DNA from: Anticarsia gemmatalis
Lineage: Eukaryota; Arthropoda; Insecta; Lepidoptera; Erebidae
Length of the DNA stretch: 64,000 nt
Direction of reading: 5' to 3'
Assembly: GCF_050436995.1 (NCBI RefSeq)
Contig: NC_134776.1
Coordinates: forward strand, 16,223,001 to 16,287,000
The notes under the pieces were generated by a model, which was not told the origin of the DNA, did not search any database, and saw only the letters and a list, made by a program, of their open reading frames with translations. This document shows positions 13,101-28,100 of this stretch, piece by piece (the first letter of the stretch is position 1; each line of letters starts with the position of its first letter). A program made the position numbers and the translations under genes.

Positions 13101-16100
13101 TAAAAGTGGTCACACTGTCAAGATTCTGTCAACTTTTTTAAAGCGCTATATCTCAAAAACTGTGCTATCTAGCGCCTTGAACCTTTACTATATTATGTAA
13201 TTACATGTCATCTTTGTAAGCTGATTTATTTGGCCTTTGTACGTTAATTATTTCTATTATGTATGTACGTAAATATTTCAGGAATTATACGCCTTTAAAT
13301 GCGATTTACGCGTTAATTACATGGTATTAAAAAATATGGACTTCATTTATCGGAACCTTTTCACTAGATGTACATAATGCGCTAATTTTAAAAAATCTAG
13401 AAAATAGTTCGTTCGAAACGTCAAAAAAACATCAAAGGTTATAGGCTTTGAGTTTTTGACGATTTCTTTCAGGCGCTATATCTCTTAATCTATACTGTTC
13501 AGCGCCTCAACTCTCCATTGTGTTACATAATGTCGTATCATTTTTGTAACGCGACATGTTTTATCTCTGTACATTGTCGTTGTATTTTCGTAATCTGGGG
13601 CATGATTGCATTACAGAAAACCAATATTATATTCACTAACATAGAATAATACACCCAAACACGCACACACACAAATGAGTGCCTTAAACATGAATATTCA
13701 TGACATGTTACTTTTTTAATGTGATTTACTTAAACCCGGTTATTTAATAACTTCTATTATTTTTGGGGCATATCAATATGCAGAAAAGCTAATTACATGT
13801 CTTTGCCTACCTCAATGTCAGTATCTGCACCTGTCCGCGTGTCTGTTGTCGATATGTACCTGTAATAAATTATCAAATGCACTGGAAAAAACATAAAAAT
13901 TCATTTCGCTGTCAATCTCTTTAAGACGCTATATCTCTTGAACTATACTGCTCAGCGCATACATACTTAATTGTGTTATGTACGTAGCTACATGTCATCT
14001 TTGTAACGTCACATGTTTGATCTCTGTACATTGTAGTTGTATTTTTGTAATCTGGGGCATAATTGCATTCCGGAAAACCAATTAAATACGCACAAACATA
14101 CAACAATGCATACAAACACGCACACACACAAATGAGCGTCGTAAATACGGATATTCATGGCAAGTTATCTTTTTAATGTGATTTATTTAGTCCTTATAAT
14201 TTAATTCTGGCTCTCATTTATGGGGCATAGACTCATATAGTAAATACTTATTAGGTGTCTGTACCTACTTCAGTGTCAGTGTTTGCGTCTGTCCGCGTGT
14301 CTGTGTCTGTCTGTACCTTTAATAAGTACCAAATGCACTTGAAACAAATACAAAAAATACATTTCACCGGCAATCTCTTTAAGACGCTATATCTCTTGAA
14401 CTATACTGTTCAGCGCCTATATACTTAATTGTGTTATGTACGTAGTTACATGTCATCTTTGTAACGTCACATGTTCGATCTCTGTACATTGTAGTTGCAT
14501 TTTTGTAATCTGAGGCATAATTACGTACCAGAAAACCATTTTTTTACGCACACACATGCAATAATATACACAAACACGCACACATACACATGAGTGTCTC
14601 AAATATGCATATGTCTGACATGATATCTTATAAATGTAATTCAATTAGTCCCAGTAATTGAATTATTCCTCTTAAATTTGGGACATAGGTTCACATAGAA
14701 AGACACTTAATAGGTGTCTGTGCCTGTCTGTCTATCTGTACCTATGCAAGGTACGCGATGTACTCGAAAAATATGTTAAAAATAATAATAGTAGTCACAC
14801 TGTCAAGATACTGTCAATTTCTTCAAAGCGCTAGATCTCAAATACTATACTGTCCAGCACCTTGAACCTTTACTATATTATGTAATTGGAAGTCACCTTT
14901 GTAAGCTGATTTATTTGGTCCTTGTAAGTCAATTATTTCTTATGTTTGTACAATCTTATGTGTGACAAAAAGGACTTAGTAAGCACCAGTTACCAGCTCA
15001 ATTGTTTACAACTATCGACTACTGTCAACCAATAACTTTTACCCGAAAATCTGTTTAGCGCCTCTTCCGGGCTTCGTGAGAACTATTTTGACAGTACATT
15101 TTTAAAGTCAAACTCTCGATACTCGATAGTACAGACTGTAGATAAACTACAGATCCAATCTGTATAGATTAAACTTTTTCGATACTGTGTATGTGACTTA
15201 CTGACAGATGCAAAGCCCAAACAACTGAACGCAAGAAGCAAGCGTGAAAGTGTATGAGAATACTAAAATTTGATAATTCTGCTCCGAAAGGGATAAAATT
15301 CCACGCAGACAAAGCCGAGCAAAGAACAAGAGAGAAAAGATCTAAAATAGCGTAAATTTGAAGTAGTTTTTAGTATCGAGATCTGCACACCTAGAGCAAT
15401 AGCTACGCCACCGTCGTCATTGCTATTGTCATTCACGATGATCTATTACAGTTTTTACACAGCACAATTGTTTACAAAACACCATGGTCTTAATTAAAGC
15501 GAGTAGGAAGTATCATAACGGTCTTATATGGAATAGCACTTCACAATAAGAAGGCAATAATTCTGGTTTATGTTACCCCTTTGATGTAAACAATAAAGGA
15601 GGTTGCGTAAACAAATAACAATACAGTAACCATCTATTGACGTGGTTTATTGTAATATGCTTTTGGCTACTGTTCCTTCGTTTACCTTTTTATATGTTTA
15701 TTGAGGAAAATCATATTTTTCTTAATTTGAATAAAAAAAGACAACTCCCGCATTCCGCAATAAGAATTACTCTTGTGACGAGGGGGCACAAATTATAACC
15801 ATACCCAAAACGATTATTTGTGGATCGCACAAATAATTGTTCTGTAAGGGAATCGAGCCCACGACCTCCCGATGCAATAGTAGCGGCGTGGCAACCTAAA
15901 CCACCAGAGGCAGTCGAAGCCTATGTAACTGCACGTATGACGTGGTTGACGTGGTCACTTTGCTGCAATATCTGTAGTGTCGCCTGGTGCTTTCAATCTC
16001 ATGCGAGACAAATATTTGTGTGATGAGCACGAATATCTGTTGATTCTGGCTTTTAATTTATCTATATGAGTATGTATTTAGAAGTATATAAGTATGTTTA

Positions 16101-19100
16101 TCAGTTTCTGGTTACCAGTAGTACAAGTTCTGCTTAATTTGGATTTAGGTAACTGTGTATAAGTTGTCCAATGATATTCATTTATTTTTGTCTTTGCGTG
16201 TATAAAATCACACACGAAAGTTTGACACTCTTCGACCCGTTAACAAATACAAAGTTCCAAACCTTTTGTTGGTTGACATTGAGTTTGGTCCGTCCTGCGG
16301 TATTTAGTGACTAGACAAATACTAGCGAAGGCCACGTTAAGCCACCACAGTCCTTGTGTGACGTCAGACGCCTAAATTCGGGAAAATAGAAAGGATATTT
16401 CAGTATATTCTCTCGTGTTTTCTCAGCAAATATGACCTTGATACTAATACCTGGGATAAACTGACCTGAGATATTTTACCAGAGTTAATATCCAGTTACG
16501 AGTTTTGTAGCAAAATATGGTTTCAACAGGTCGATATCGCAGTAATTAATATGATACATTAACGAGATGTTATTGTTTTATAAAGCATACGCTATGTATT
16601 TAACATAATACAGTTTTTTTATTCATTATATTATAATTGTAAATATGTTTTGTTAGTCATAGTTTAAGATGAAGTCTTTTTTATAAATAATTAAGTATGC
16701 TCTCAGTTATGAAGAAACACACGCATGGCTAGAGTAATTTGATTTCTAATTTAAATAAGAGGATTTTCTTATTTTAATAACGTCTTAAAATTTACAAATA
16801 AACAATCTCCGTACATATAATAAAAATATGCATATTTTATAATCATTCACTGCACTACAAGCTACTACGCCCAACAACGAGTACATTTCAATAAAACAAC
16901 AAAGAATGTAGTGTTTGTAGTATTCATTGTCGCATTGTCATTCACGTACAAGACGTGCCGAGAGCAAATATTTGTTAGTGGATGTGTACGTGACAGTCTA
17001 CGACTGATACAAACAACTTCAGACTCACGCCGGCTATTTTTATTTTTACTGTTTGTAAATAATACGTAATAGAATATTGCTGGACAATCTGTCTTGAGCG
17101 AGGACAGAGAGACAAGCGATAGTCGTAGTCTATTGTATATCGATTTATTTGTAAACTGTCGCTTGAAATAATCGAAAACTAAACTAAACGTTGAACAAAA
17201 TTATGCGTCTAGGAACATTGCTTACTACAAAGTTAAAGCTTTTCTGTCTGAGGTACATTTAGCGGTAGTTTATCTATTCAATAGCGTTTAATCAAATATA
17301 AAACCGCTATTGAATAGATAAACTACCGCTTAATGTACTAGAAGCCGGGGGTTATAGAAAAAGGTAAAATAAGAAAAGCTTTGATTACCTAGTTAAACAA
17401 TGTTTCATATTTGCCACTCATATACGATTTCAAATTTGATTGAAAAAAGGTGACGTTTGTAAGTACGGCAGCTAAGCCCCGTATTCATGGTTAACATTTG
17501 TGTAGCAACAAAGTTGAATCAACGTGTTGTGGAATTGCTGTCAACATTAGCCACGTTGACAGTAGTCAACGCTAGCAACACTCTGCCTTGCAGAGCAGAG
17601 ATAACAGCATGTGTAAACGAAGTTTCCAGTAGCTCGATTCTGTACCACTATCGACTACCGGTAGCCGGCTTGTTATCAAAAAAAATTGTATGAATATCTG
17701 ATCAACGCCTCTAATGGACGCCGTAGGAACTACTTTGGCAGTACATTCTGAATGTCAAACTTTCGATACCCGACAGTAGCGACTGTACAGAATTGCGTTC
17801 AGCAACATTGAGCAACAGACCGTTAACACCATGCATGCATATACAATTTTTCAAAACAAGAAATGGATTTATTTTCCTCGAGTTCACGTATTTGCTAGGT
17901 AAATATTCTGACGGTCTATGGTATAAGTACACCTTCATTTATTAGAGGTACCTACACACAATAAGTCACGCTTCGGACACAACACAATCAACATTTTTCT
18001 AATATCGGAAAGTTGCCATGCCGAGATAAAGTTGCATAACCATAGATATCGTGGTTAAACCATGAATGGAAATCAAAACTGGCACGGTTACATGCATATT
18101 GCATACATAAAATCACGAATTTATACTCGAAGATGTAGACCGAGTGGTACTATATACATCGCGTTTCGCCATTAACGATGGTTAAATAGGCCACAAAGCA
18201 CTTTGACCTCAGAATTGAACCCAGAATTTCATGTTTCGTAGACAGACACAGTGTTCACGCGTTATAGAGGCAGTCTTTAAATAAAGTAACAATATTTTCC
18301 TTAAACGATGTTATTCTTATCTCGGTTTCATATTACAGTGCATAATGGATGTCAATCTATTTTCTCAAACGTGACGTTTAATCCGAAGGTGTAAGTAGTG
18401 TTTGAAATATACCCACGGTTCGCCCTTTACAATGTTTCTTTATAATAGTGAGCGACATGCGTCACCCTTTTTCTTACAATATGTAAGAAAGGTTTGATGA
18501 CTGGACAATGCGTCTTACTTATGAACTCGAGCGACATCAATGTTTTGTAAAAATAAAATAAAATATTGGCTATTAAAAAGAGCCGCCAAGAGTTCTGATT
18601 TGCCGAGCCTTTTGACAATTCATAAATTCATTAACTTAAACTTGGACGATCGTTACTCAAGATTTTTATTTCAGATTTAGGGCTTATTCCCAGAGGTCTA
18701 TAGAAACTAAATAAGTTGAATTTTGATTTTATATCTATTTCCGTTTCACTAATCTTCAAACAACTATTATTAACTATTGAGAATATTCCAAAATAAATTG
18801 AAAAATCTCGACAGCATAATACATAATACCCCCACTGGAAATTAAAGCTGAGACTTAGTTATCATGCAGCAGTCGTATACACTACCATTCAGACGTCTAT
18901 GGTTATAACAGTTATGTAGGTAGGTATGTACTTCTCCAAATACATACAAAAACATTCGATTTGTGGCTCCAATACTCAAACGGCTCGGTCCGTGTACCAA
19001 ATTCTAATTAAACCCGTTTAGCGGTTTTTGGGTGCATTGTTCAAACGTTTCCTCTTAAGGATATTACAATTCTATTATTATTAGCATCGTGTGAGGGTGG

Positions 19101-22100
19101 TTCTACCCTCGGTCCTTGACCCTACCGAAATTTAATCTCTAGAGTAATGTGTTACCTCCTGAATTATTAGGTTTTTCTGTCTGTGAATATAGTAATAGTA
19201 ACTGTAGAAGACAGAGATCTTTATATTATTACGAACGACAACTTTGTAAGTGATACTTTTGTGCCTTACTTTTTAATATTGTTGAGGAGACGGTGGAGTT
19301 CAGTGTCCGGGATTTTTATGTTTGTAACCGGTGAAAATGAGTGCCAGAATTTCTTTGTCAAATAAAAATACGGGTTGTTATCAGAACTAAGCGCTTTGCT
19401 AAATTGTTAGTCACTCTGATAGAAGACAGTACTACTGATCCCGCCTTCACGATTTTACCCAAAAATCTAACAAACTTTGCTAAACAAAAACATAGTTTTC
19501 AAAAAAATGAAATCGGAAACAATAACCGTCTTTCTAATCATACGATAGTGTATGTGATTGGTAATCACAAAGTCTTGGGTTTAGTTCTCAAACGAAACTG
19601 CCGAAACTGCTGAGGAATAAAGCCGTTTATAAGCAATTATTAATATTGTTGTAATATTATTTTCATCAACTCTTAAGCAACACAAAAATAAAACTACTTG
19701 ACTCAAAGAAATGTAAGCAACAAATTGGTTCCCCAGACAAAACAATACTAATTGTTTCAAAGAACTCGCTAACTTTGTGAAAAAGTAATATGAACGTTTT
19801 TCTTAGTTGATATATTGGCCACTTACATAAAGTATGTAGTTATTGTGTAGTATTCCTTACTACAATATAACCATACTATATATACATATGAACTTCTTTA
19901 AAATCTTTAGACGATATTAATGCACAGATTCCTTATTAAGATACACAGATAAATCAAAATATAATCTATTTGTAACTCTATGCAAAAACTTATTACTTGT
20001 AATGTCAAACATTGTTTTCTTTTCGACTGACTATAAACACAATTATGACCGCTATTCAAATAACAAAACTGTATTATTGATTCCTAACTTAACTATCATA
20101 TATTCTTCATAACTCAAACTAGCACTCTTAGTTGTAAATTAAAGGCAACCAAATCCTTAGAATTCAAAGATAAGCTTGTTCAAAATATTGACCTGAATCA
20201 AATATACATTTTTAAATTACAATCGTACGTTATAAAAAGCAACCTTTTCACTTTTTATACATCTTAGTTACTATCTTAAAATACTACGTTAGATTTATAA
20301 CAATTCACGAAAATAATCTATGAGCATTTAAATTCTAATAAAATGCAAATTAAGTTGTTAAAATAACTTGCCTGAAGCACTAACCATGTTAGTACTTAAT
20401 ATTCATTATATAGTTCGTCATTCATAGGAATTTTTAACAACTTTGGTCCGCAAGCGAAGGTTATATTTTCGTACAGTCTGTGGTCAAAGTTACTGAACAA
20501 ATACAATTTAGATTAAGGATGAACTTCGTATTGATTAAGGCTATTCTTAGACTGTCCAGAAATACCTATTTATATACAGTAAACAATAATCTAAGTTTAT
20601 AGAGTTTTTTAGCTTGTTGGTTACTTAGAATCTTTCACGTTTTATAACGCAAAGTTTTTCTTTTCTGCAAAAGTACGAACAATAACTGCTATTATATCAT
20701 TAAATTAGTTAAAAAAAGCCTATGAGAGACTTTAAGCCTAGGCTAAGGTAGCGTTGTGTTACAATTCTCCAGACTTTCTCACTCACGCAACTGCACGTTT
20801 GGCACAATGGTTTAAGTGGTCACCTCGCCGCAATAACCATAGTGCCGCGTGTGGCGGGTTCGAATTCCACCCGGGACAAATAATTATATACACGAGTATT
20901 TGTTCTGTGCCTGGATGTTAATTTATCTATATAAGTATGTATTTAGAAGTATATAAGCATGTTTATCAGTTGTCTAGTTACCATAGTACAAGCTCTGCTT
21001 AGTTTGGAATCAGATGACCGTGTGTGATTTGTCCAAAAATATTTGTTATTTATAAATATTTATAAATTAACATGACTTGTATGTACTATATTCTATGTAT
21101 TTCTAGTGCAACCACAAGGCTTCAAAGTGTTACTTTTCGAAAATGAAAATGGCTGTATAAAAACACTTTCTAGAATGTTCTACAAGTGTACAGTGAATGA
21201 AAATAACGACGGCTTACTGTCACCCAACACCTAATTACTAGACAACAGTGTCGCGTGCGATGTCATTCAAACTTAGTAGCTCATAGTACGACGCTCGTTT
21301 ACATATTTGTATATGTGCTATCGCTGTTGTGATCTCAGTGAGTTAGTACCAACCTTGGGACTTTAACTTGGATTACGATCAGCCTCTCAGATCTAAACAA
21401 TTAAGGTCGGAGTTTCCTTGAATCCGCAAGGACTTTTACTGATTGATTTCTAATTTGTTAATGTTTAAGTGGTATAAAATTGTTCTACGAATATTAATAG
21501 CTTCAATTTAATTTTAGTAACAATACGAATAAAATTATCTGTCAGTCAAGTGATATTTCTTAACGATATCATTTGCGGAGTCTTGCTACGGTAAATATTG
21601 CGAAGCAAAGATAGAAATTACTGGAAATTCCATGATAGAACCTTGGTATCGTGTAAGGGGACTCAATATAACCCGAGCTTTGGTATCTGACAAGGTGTCT
21701 ACTCTCCCCTAATGCACTATCAAACAGAGTAGCCATTTCTGCTGTTGATTTCTTCGAGGGTTTCCTTGAAGTTAGACGTATTTTATATTAGCAACTAGCT
21801 TTTTTCGTGTGGTTTGTGACTTAGGATTTTTCATTTAATCTCATCCCTTATTTTATCCTCTTGGGGGTAGAATTGATCAAAATCCTTTCTTAGCAGCTGC
21901 ATGCCAAATTTCAGCCCAATCCATCCTGTGGTTTGGGCTGTGCGTTGATAGATCACTATCTCAGTCAGTTCTTTGTTTAAAATGTATTTTAACAATATTA
22001 GTTTTTTGCTAATGTAACTAGCAATACATATTTTACTGAAAACTTTTAACATAATTATGTATTAAATTCGCGTTATTCATTATGAAGGCGTAATCATTCG

Positions 22101-25100
22101 TCTGAAAAACCTTTTCTATGTTTCAAACGTGTATTCCCACGATACTGAGAATTATTTCTTTGATTAAGTTTCTTTTTAGAACATTTCTACTAATTAGTTT
22201 TAAACCTTTAAGTAATATCACCGCTACATTGTTTTGTTCAAAACTTATTATAATAATTTTATAATGTGTTTTCTGCTACCTACGCTTACCTGCCTTATAA
22301 CAAACGACGATCAAAAAGTACTACAATCGTAAAGAGTATTTAACACCGGTTCGGCACAGAAACATTAATAAGTCACGACTGATCACGCGAAGAAATAACA
22401 ATAGGACTTTGTCGACTAGTTAAGAACTTGGGATTATAGTATATAATAAGTTTTCGCCGAAAACTTATTATATACTTTTGTACAATCAACTTCAGTATTT
22501 TTTGCCTTTAAAATTAATATAATCATAACCAACTCTTTTTAAGTAACTTAAAGAGTTGATTGCACATGAAAGACGTACTAAAGTTTGAATGTCTATCAAA
22601 ACATTATCTTTTAGAATAAAATTTGTAGAATTGTAATTTTTTTGCTGATGATCTGAAATTCAAAAGTGAAAGCCGTGAAAATTTTATGAGCTTTCCAGGA
22701 AGAGGCCTCAAAGGAAAAAAATACGCAACAAAAATAAAACAACGTCAAGTTATTGTCATGGAATTTTGTTAGCAATTTAAAAAGCTGAACTCCTTTTTAT
22801 ATTCAAGGCTAACCTAGTCTTGACTGCTTCCATACATCCATCATTTACATGATCCTCGCTTCGCTTTAAATGTCCATACGTCACAAGACTTTAATAAATT
22901 GTAGTCTTAAGCATGATTTATGGGTCTTCCTGCATAACCCACTGAGGGTTATAAACGATATCGAATATTGTTAATTAAAATCTTGACATAATATTGTTTG
23001 AGCTTCGAGGCTTAGGTCCAAACGATACCTTTTTTGTCAACGTTAAACAACCCTTTTTGATAAATTATGTCAACATGTATGCCCTCGGGAACGATTGAAT
23101 GTGTTGTATTTTTATTGTATTTTGACCTTTGTTCTCTCTGTTTATAATAATACAATTCTTCTACGACTTTGCCTACTGACTACCGGTGTGATTAAAAATC
23201 CTTCTTTAAATTCTGTAGAGTAAAGTCATAGCGCGTTGATGTCTGTCATTTTCTCAAAACCTAACTCTATTTCTGTATTACAAATGCCATAGACCCAACT
23301 ATCATGGCCTGAGGGCTGTTAGTATGTAGTACAAAGTTTTCACTTAGAGTACGAGTGGCGGTGTATTCGTATAGAGTTTCAAAGGTCCAACATATAGTTG
23401 AATCTGATACATTTACCGTACGAAATAGCTTTCACTATCAATACATGTTCTAATATTAGAAACATACTGTTTTAAAATAGATAAAAGGTGAGCGGTATCT
23501 ATTGGCCTCCCACGTAAAGGGTTGGTGCACGACCTTTTGACTTTTCGTAGTAACGTGTGTCGAATTAATTACAATCATATTTATGGTAAAGTAAACGAGT
23601 AAAAACGTAAACAAAGGATAATTACAAATTGTATGTGATTACAAATCTTCGATGTAAGATTGTCGAACGTTTGAGTCTAAAAATATTTGCGAATTCGTTC
23701 TTTCGAAGTACGTTACAATTTTCAACGAAAAGTTGGTTATTGGTGGGGCGACTTTATAGCGGACTTGTAGTTCGCGAAAGCCTTTCAGCATGACATAGCG
23801 TATCCACAACTTGTAAAGAAGCTTTATAAATAGTTCCTGATGGTATGAGATCTAGCTTACGTTTGTTCGACGTAGAACAAAGTACTTCCTTCCCTCACAT
23901 TTGTTACTGTCACTAAATGCTTTATTCGTTCGCATTGCAACCTTTCACGTATTTCACGATACATCGACTCTTAGCCCACTTGGCTTCCATCCAAATTGGA
24001 CTAACAGAGACCTCTCGATACGACAGAATTTTAAAATAGGTACATTTATATTATAAGTTTCTGATGAACCAGCTGAAAATTTGGTTGATTTCGTAATTTT
24101 CTACTGCGGAAAATGACTTTCATCTTTTGATACAAAGAGAATGACCATTCAACGAGAACTATGTGGAATTTCGACATGTTTTTTAAAGAATACAGTAAGT
24201 TATAAACGGTTATAAGTACTCTCGAAATAAACCGGGAACGTCAAGGACTAAACAAATCGATAAAGAAGGTCCATTCACACTCAATTTGCTTGATTGTTTT
24301 ATTTCTATTCACGTTCAATAGTTCACTTCGCATCCAATTATGTGATGTCAGATATATGTCTTGATAATATCATGTCATACGTTAATTATTTTTTAGTTGA
24401 TAAGTGGTTGCCTTTTCAATTGTCAGGTCATGGACTGTGTTTTAACTTAATTGCTATGACGATACAATTGTTGTTGATACCACACCTATATCTTTTGAAA
24501 ATTTATTGTGCCTCAGTTTAAGAAAGGCTTAAGTGAGTGTGGTATTGGTTTGGTCTTATGATTTTTCTCAATTCCAAACCTTTTGTGTATAGTCAGGTGG
24601 TGATTAAACTCGTTAATTCTTGGAAACCTGTAGTTTAACGACTGCAATTTAAAGAACAACAAGCTTTTCTCCGATACGAGTAAGCGGACACTTAACCGGG
24701 GATTAACGCTAATGGTTGTTTACAAAACAGTGAGTGCAACTGAACGTCTAGGATATGTTAGATTCTCGAATATTCTACGAAGTTGTTTTTTCTCGTTGTT
24801 CTGTACCTCGATTCTCTAACACTATCGACTACCGACACCGGCTAGCTATCGAAATTTTGACATTTAGAATGTACGGTTAGAGGCGCTGATCAGATTTACA
24901 GACAGACAGGTCGGTTGTCGGTAGACGATAGTGGTAGAGAATCGAGGTACTGTATACAAGACTTAAAAGTAAGGATTTATTTGTCCTTAGTAACATTGTG
25001 ATAGATTGCTTTACCTTTTTTCATGATGAAGGCCAGTGCGTGCTGTGACCATTACAATGATCAATCATGCGTATTATCCTTTGCCAAATACATCAGAAAA

Positions 25101-28100
25101 TGTTCGAAAATCACCTAAAGCTGTACGAAAAGGTTCTTAGAAATCTTACTTGTTCATTAGATTGGAAACCGATCCTTTCTTAATAATACGAATACGGTAA
25201 ACTATAAATAGTGGAGGAAAATATGAATCGAATGTACTTAAGTAGGTTGAAGTTTGAATGGGCGATGTATTAATATCACCATCGACGATTGTGGAAAATA
25301 GATTGGAACATTTAGTGACCAAACGTCTCTTTATAAAACTTAATGCATTAGGTCATTATTATTTTGTTATAAGTTGTAGAAGCTTTCAGAACTTGATCTT
25401 GGTTTGCTAATTTGAATTCTATCTAAATGAAATGCAGTCTGGTTCAAATGCTGTTGTCGTTTAACTTGTATTGTTGGTTAATACAAGTTTCTAATTATAA
25501 AATTATTTCATGCATTTTGTTTTAAATATCTGATTTTAGGGCATCACTTATATAAATATCAAAGGTTGGTATACTTAATCCCTTAATATTAATAAATAAA
25601 TAGCATAGTTTATCTTAGTTAAAATATATTATATCCATTGTAAATATTCTAGTGTGAATACTAAATAGTAAATAAAAAATGTAAAAATGAACTTATTTGG
25701 ATAACTCACGCATGGTCATCTGATTCCAAACAATGGCAGAGTTTTCCTATGGTAGGCAGACATTGCTATTTATACACTTCTAAGTACCTACATACTAATA
25801 TAGACAACTTTACCTGCTTAACAAAATATCATACTTTTTGTCCCAGTCTTTTACCGGGTACACGTGTGTAGATTGAATGTGAATGGACGGCGTTTTAACG
25901 CGAGTCCATCAAAGAAAGATCATTTCTCATCATTACTTACCTAACTTGCGAAATAAAGCGAGAAAGAACTTTATTACAAGTTGTTTGGACGAGACTTCCG
26001 CGCCATTTAACGGCTTATAAACGTGAAATATGATTGCGCCAATCTGAAAACAGTCACTAATGGAATATTAACTTTTGTTTTACGCCTGTTTTTAGAATGA
26101 TGGAATGATAGCAGAGGGGTATGTGGTCTTAACCTACAATCATTTCATACAACAAAACACTGGACACTGTTGTGTTCAACTCCTTGTAACTAAGTATTTA
26201 AAAATGCGAATAAACCTCTGTACTATAGCGAAGGGGGCGAATTAAATTAAATAAGTACTATTAACCACCTGGGTGGGTTATTAGTGCCAACCACCACCCC
26301 GGTGGCAAGCTCAGAGGTGGCGAATAGGAATAAACGGTTGATTCTTAGCTAGTGTCACTCACTTCTTGGTGGTTTATAAAGGAAGTTGATAAAGGAGGCT
26401 ATGATACTGACGGCCGCTATTTTTCTCTTTGACGAGAACAGTCTCTATTGTAGTCAGAAATTAAACAAATGAATTTAACCCCTTGCTGTTCCGCTGTTGA
26501 GCAAGGGTCTCCTCTAGCAATGAGGGGAGTGAACTCAAGTCCATTACGCTGGCCAAGTGCTGGATACTGACTTTGCATGTGATTATTACTGTAATAATTA
26601 AGATATAAATAACTACGCTTTCAAATGAACAAAACATAAAATGTAACCCATGAACATAGAAAAAGATTTTAGAAGACACTTTTTGGGAGGACTATCGAAG
26701 TTTTCATTGCGGACTGATTCGAACTTAATGACAATATAATGTTGTGCTTATTTTTATTGTGTTACTCACAATATTAGAGTTCATTAAGTGTTCGGTTATT
26801 TCTTAAAAATATGGTAGGTACGTAAGGTAAGATTTTAAATCGATTGTAATTCGGTTATAAGATGTTTTAAAATAGTACAGTTAGCTTTTGTGGTTTATAT
26901 CTTTGTTGACTTTTCACCGAGAGTATCGTGTTATAACTGAGTTGTGGAGGTCCGATAGGCAGTCGCTTCATGTAAAATACTGGTATCCAGCTGCATCTGG
27001 TGAGACTGAAAGCTGATTACAACATAGTTGGAAAAAGACTAGGCTGATTGATCTTTGTTGACTACAAAATCAGTCGCAAAATACTATAAAAATACAATAT
27101 AAGAAATAAAATAACAATTTCAAGTGCGTTGAACTCAAAGACTATGAATATTCATTACTTATTTAGTTCTATTTTGCGTAAGTTCCTTGACATCAAATTA
27201 TCTTCGTCTGACTTAACTACTCATCCATATAAACAACCAAATCTTCGATAATTTGTACATATATGAAACCATGTCTTCTCGCATCTTCTTCCATGGGCCC
27301 AGGCGTCTACATCCTACCCATTAAATTTTATATTCTACTACATACTGCACAGATTCTAACCATCCCTAATGTTGTATTACAGTAGGCGGAGTACACTATG
27401 TGTAAAACGTTATCCTAAGGCAGAGACAACTCTTGCATTAAAAGTAAACTTTGTTGTGGAATCCCAAACTCTAAACTATACTAGTCTAAACAAGGTTCTA
27501 GTAGCCCCGAATTCTTGACAACGCGTCTTTAGTTGCCGAATTTATGTAGATACATATGTTTTCTTTATTTTTACATGTTAAACTGTAAATTTAAAAACGA
27601 CGCCTACACAAATTAGTATTTCAATACTTATAAAAGACACAGATAGGTACGTTTTGTGGATACCTTCTATTCCATCAGAGAGACGCCCATGGCCAGTGTT
27701 CACCAGTCGGTAAACGATCTGTGGGTTAAGCAAACCTTGGTGCGATGATATGACCCATAGATGAGTGACCGCATAGTGGTATTTGAACTGGGCGTCTTCG
27801 TGCCTTGGAGGGCACGTAAAAAGTCGGTTCCCGATTGTTGTCAATTAATATAACAGTTTTTAGGCCACGTCAAAGGCCTTCGGGCGCCTTGAACAACTAT
27901 GACACTAGGTTAACCACTAACCATACGATAAGAAGAAGAGGATTCCATCAGATAAATGAAAACATTACCTCATTGTTTAATAAATTGTTGTTTTTAATTT
28001 GTTTGTTTGACACCATTTTCAATCATTACTGTTTTGAAAACACTCATTCATTCGATTGCTCATAGACGTATAGTACGAGTGTTTGCAATCATAGTAAACA

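Noticed and set aside
13022..14950. CRISPR-like repeat-spacer array
   Set aside because: Animal DNA, units of 330-460 bp with diverged repeats; it is an ordinary tandem array.
27578..28065. Short protein genes on both strands
   Set aside because: Both frames lie largely in the 5S-derived SINE; no coding signature.
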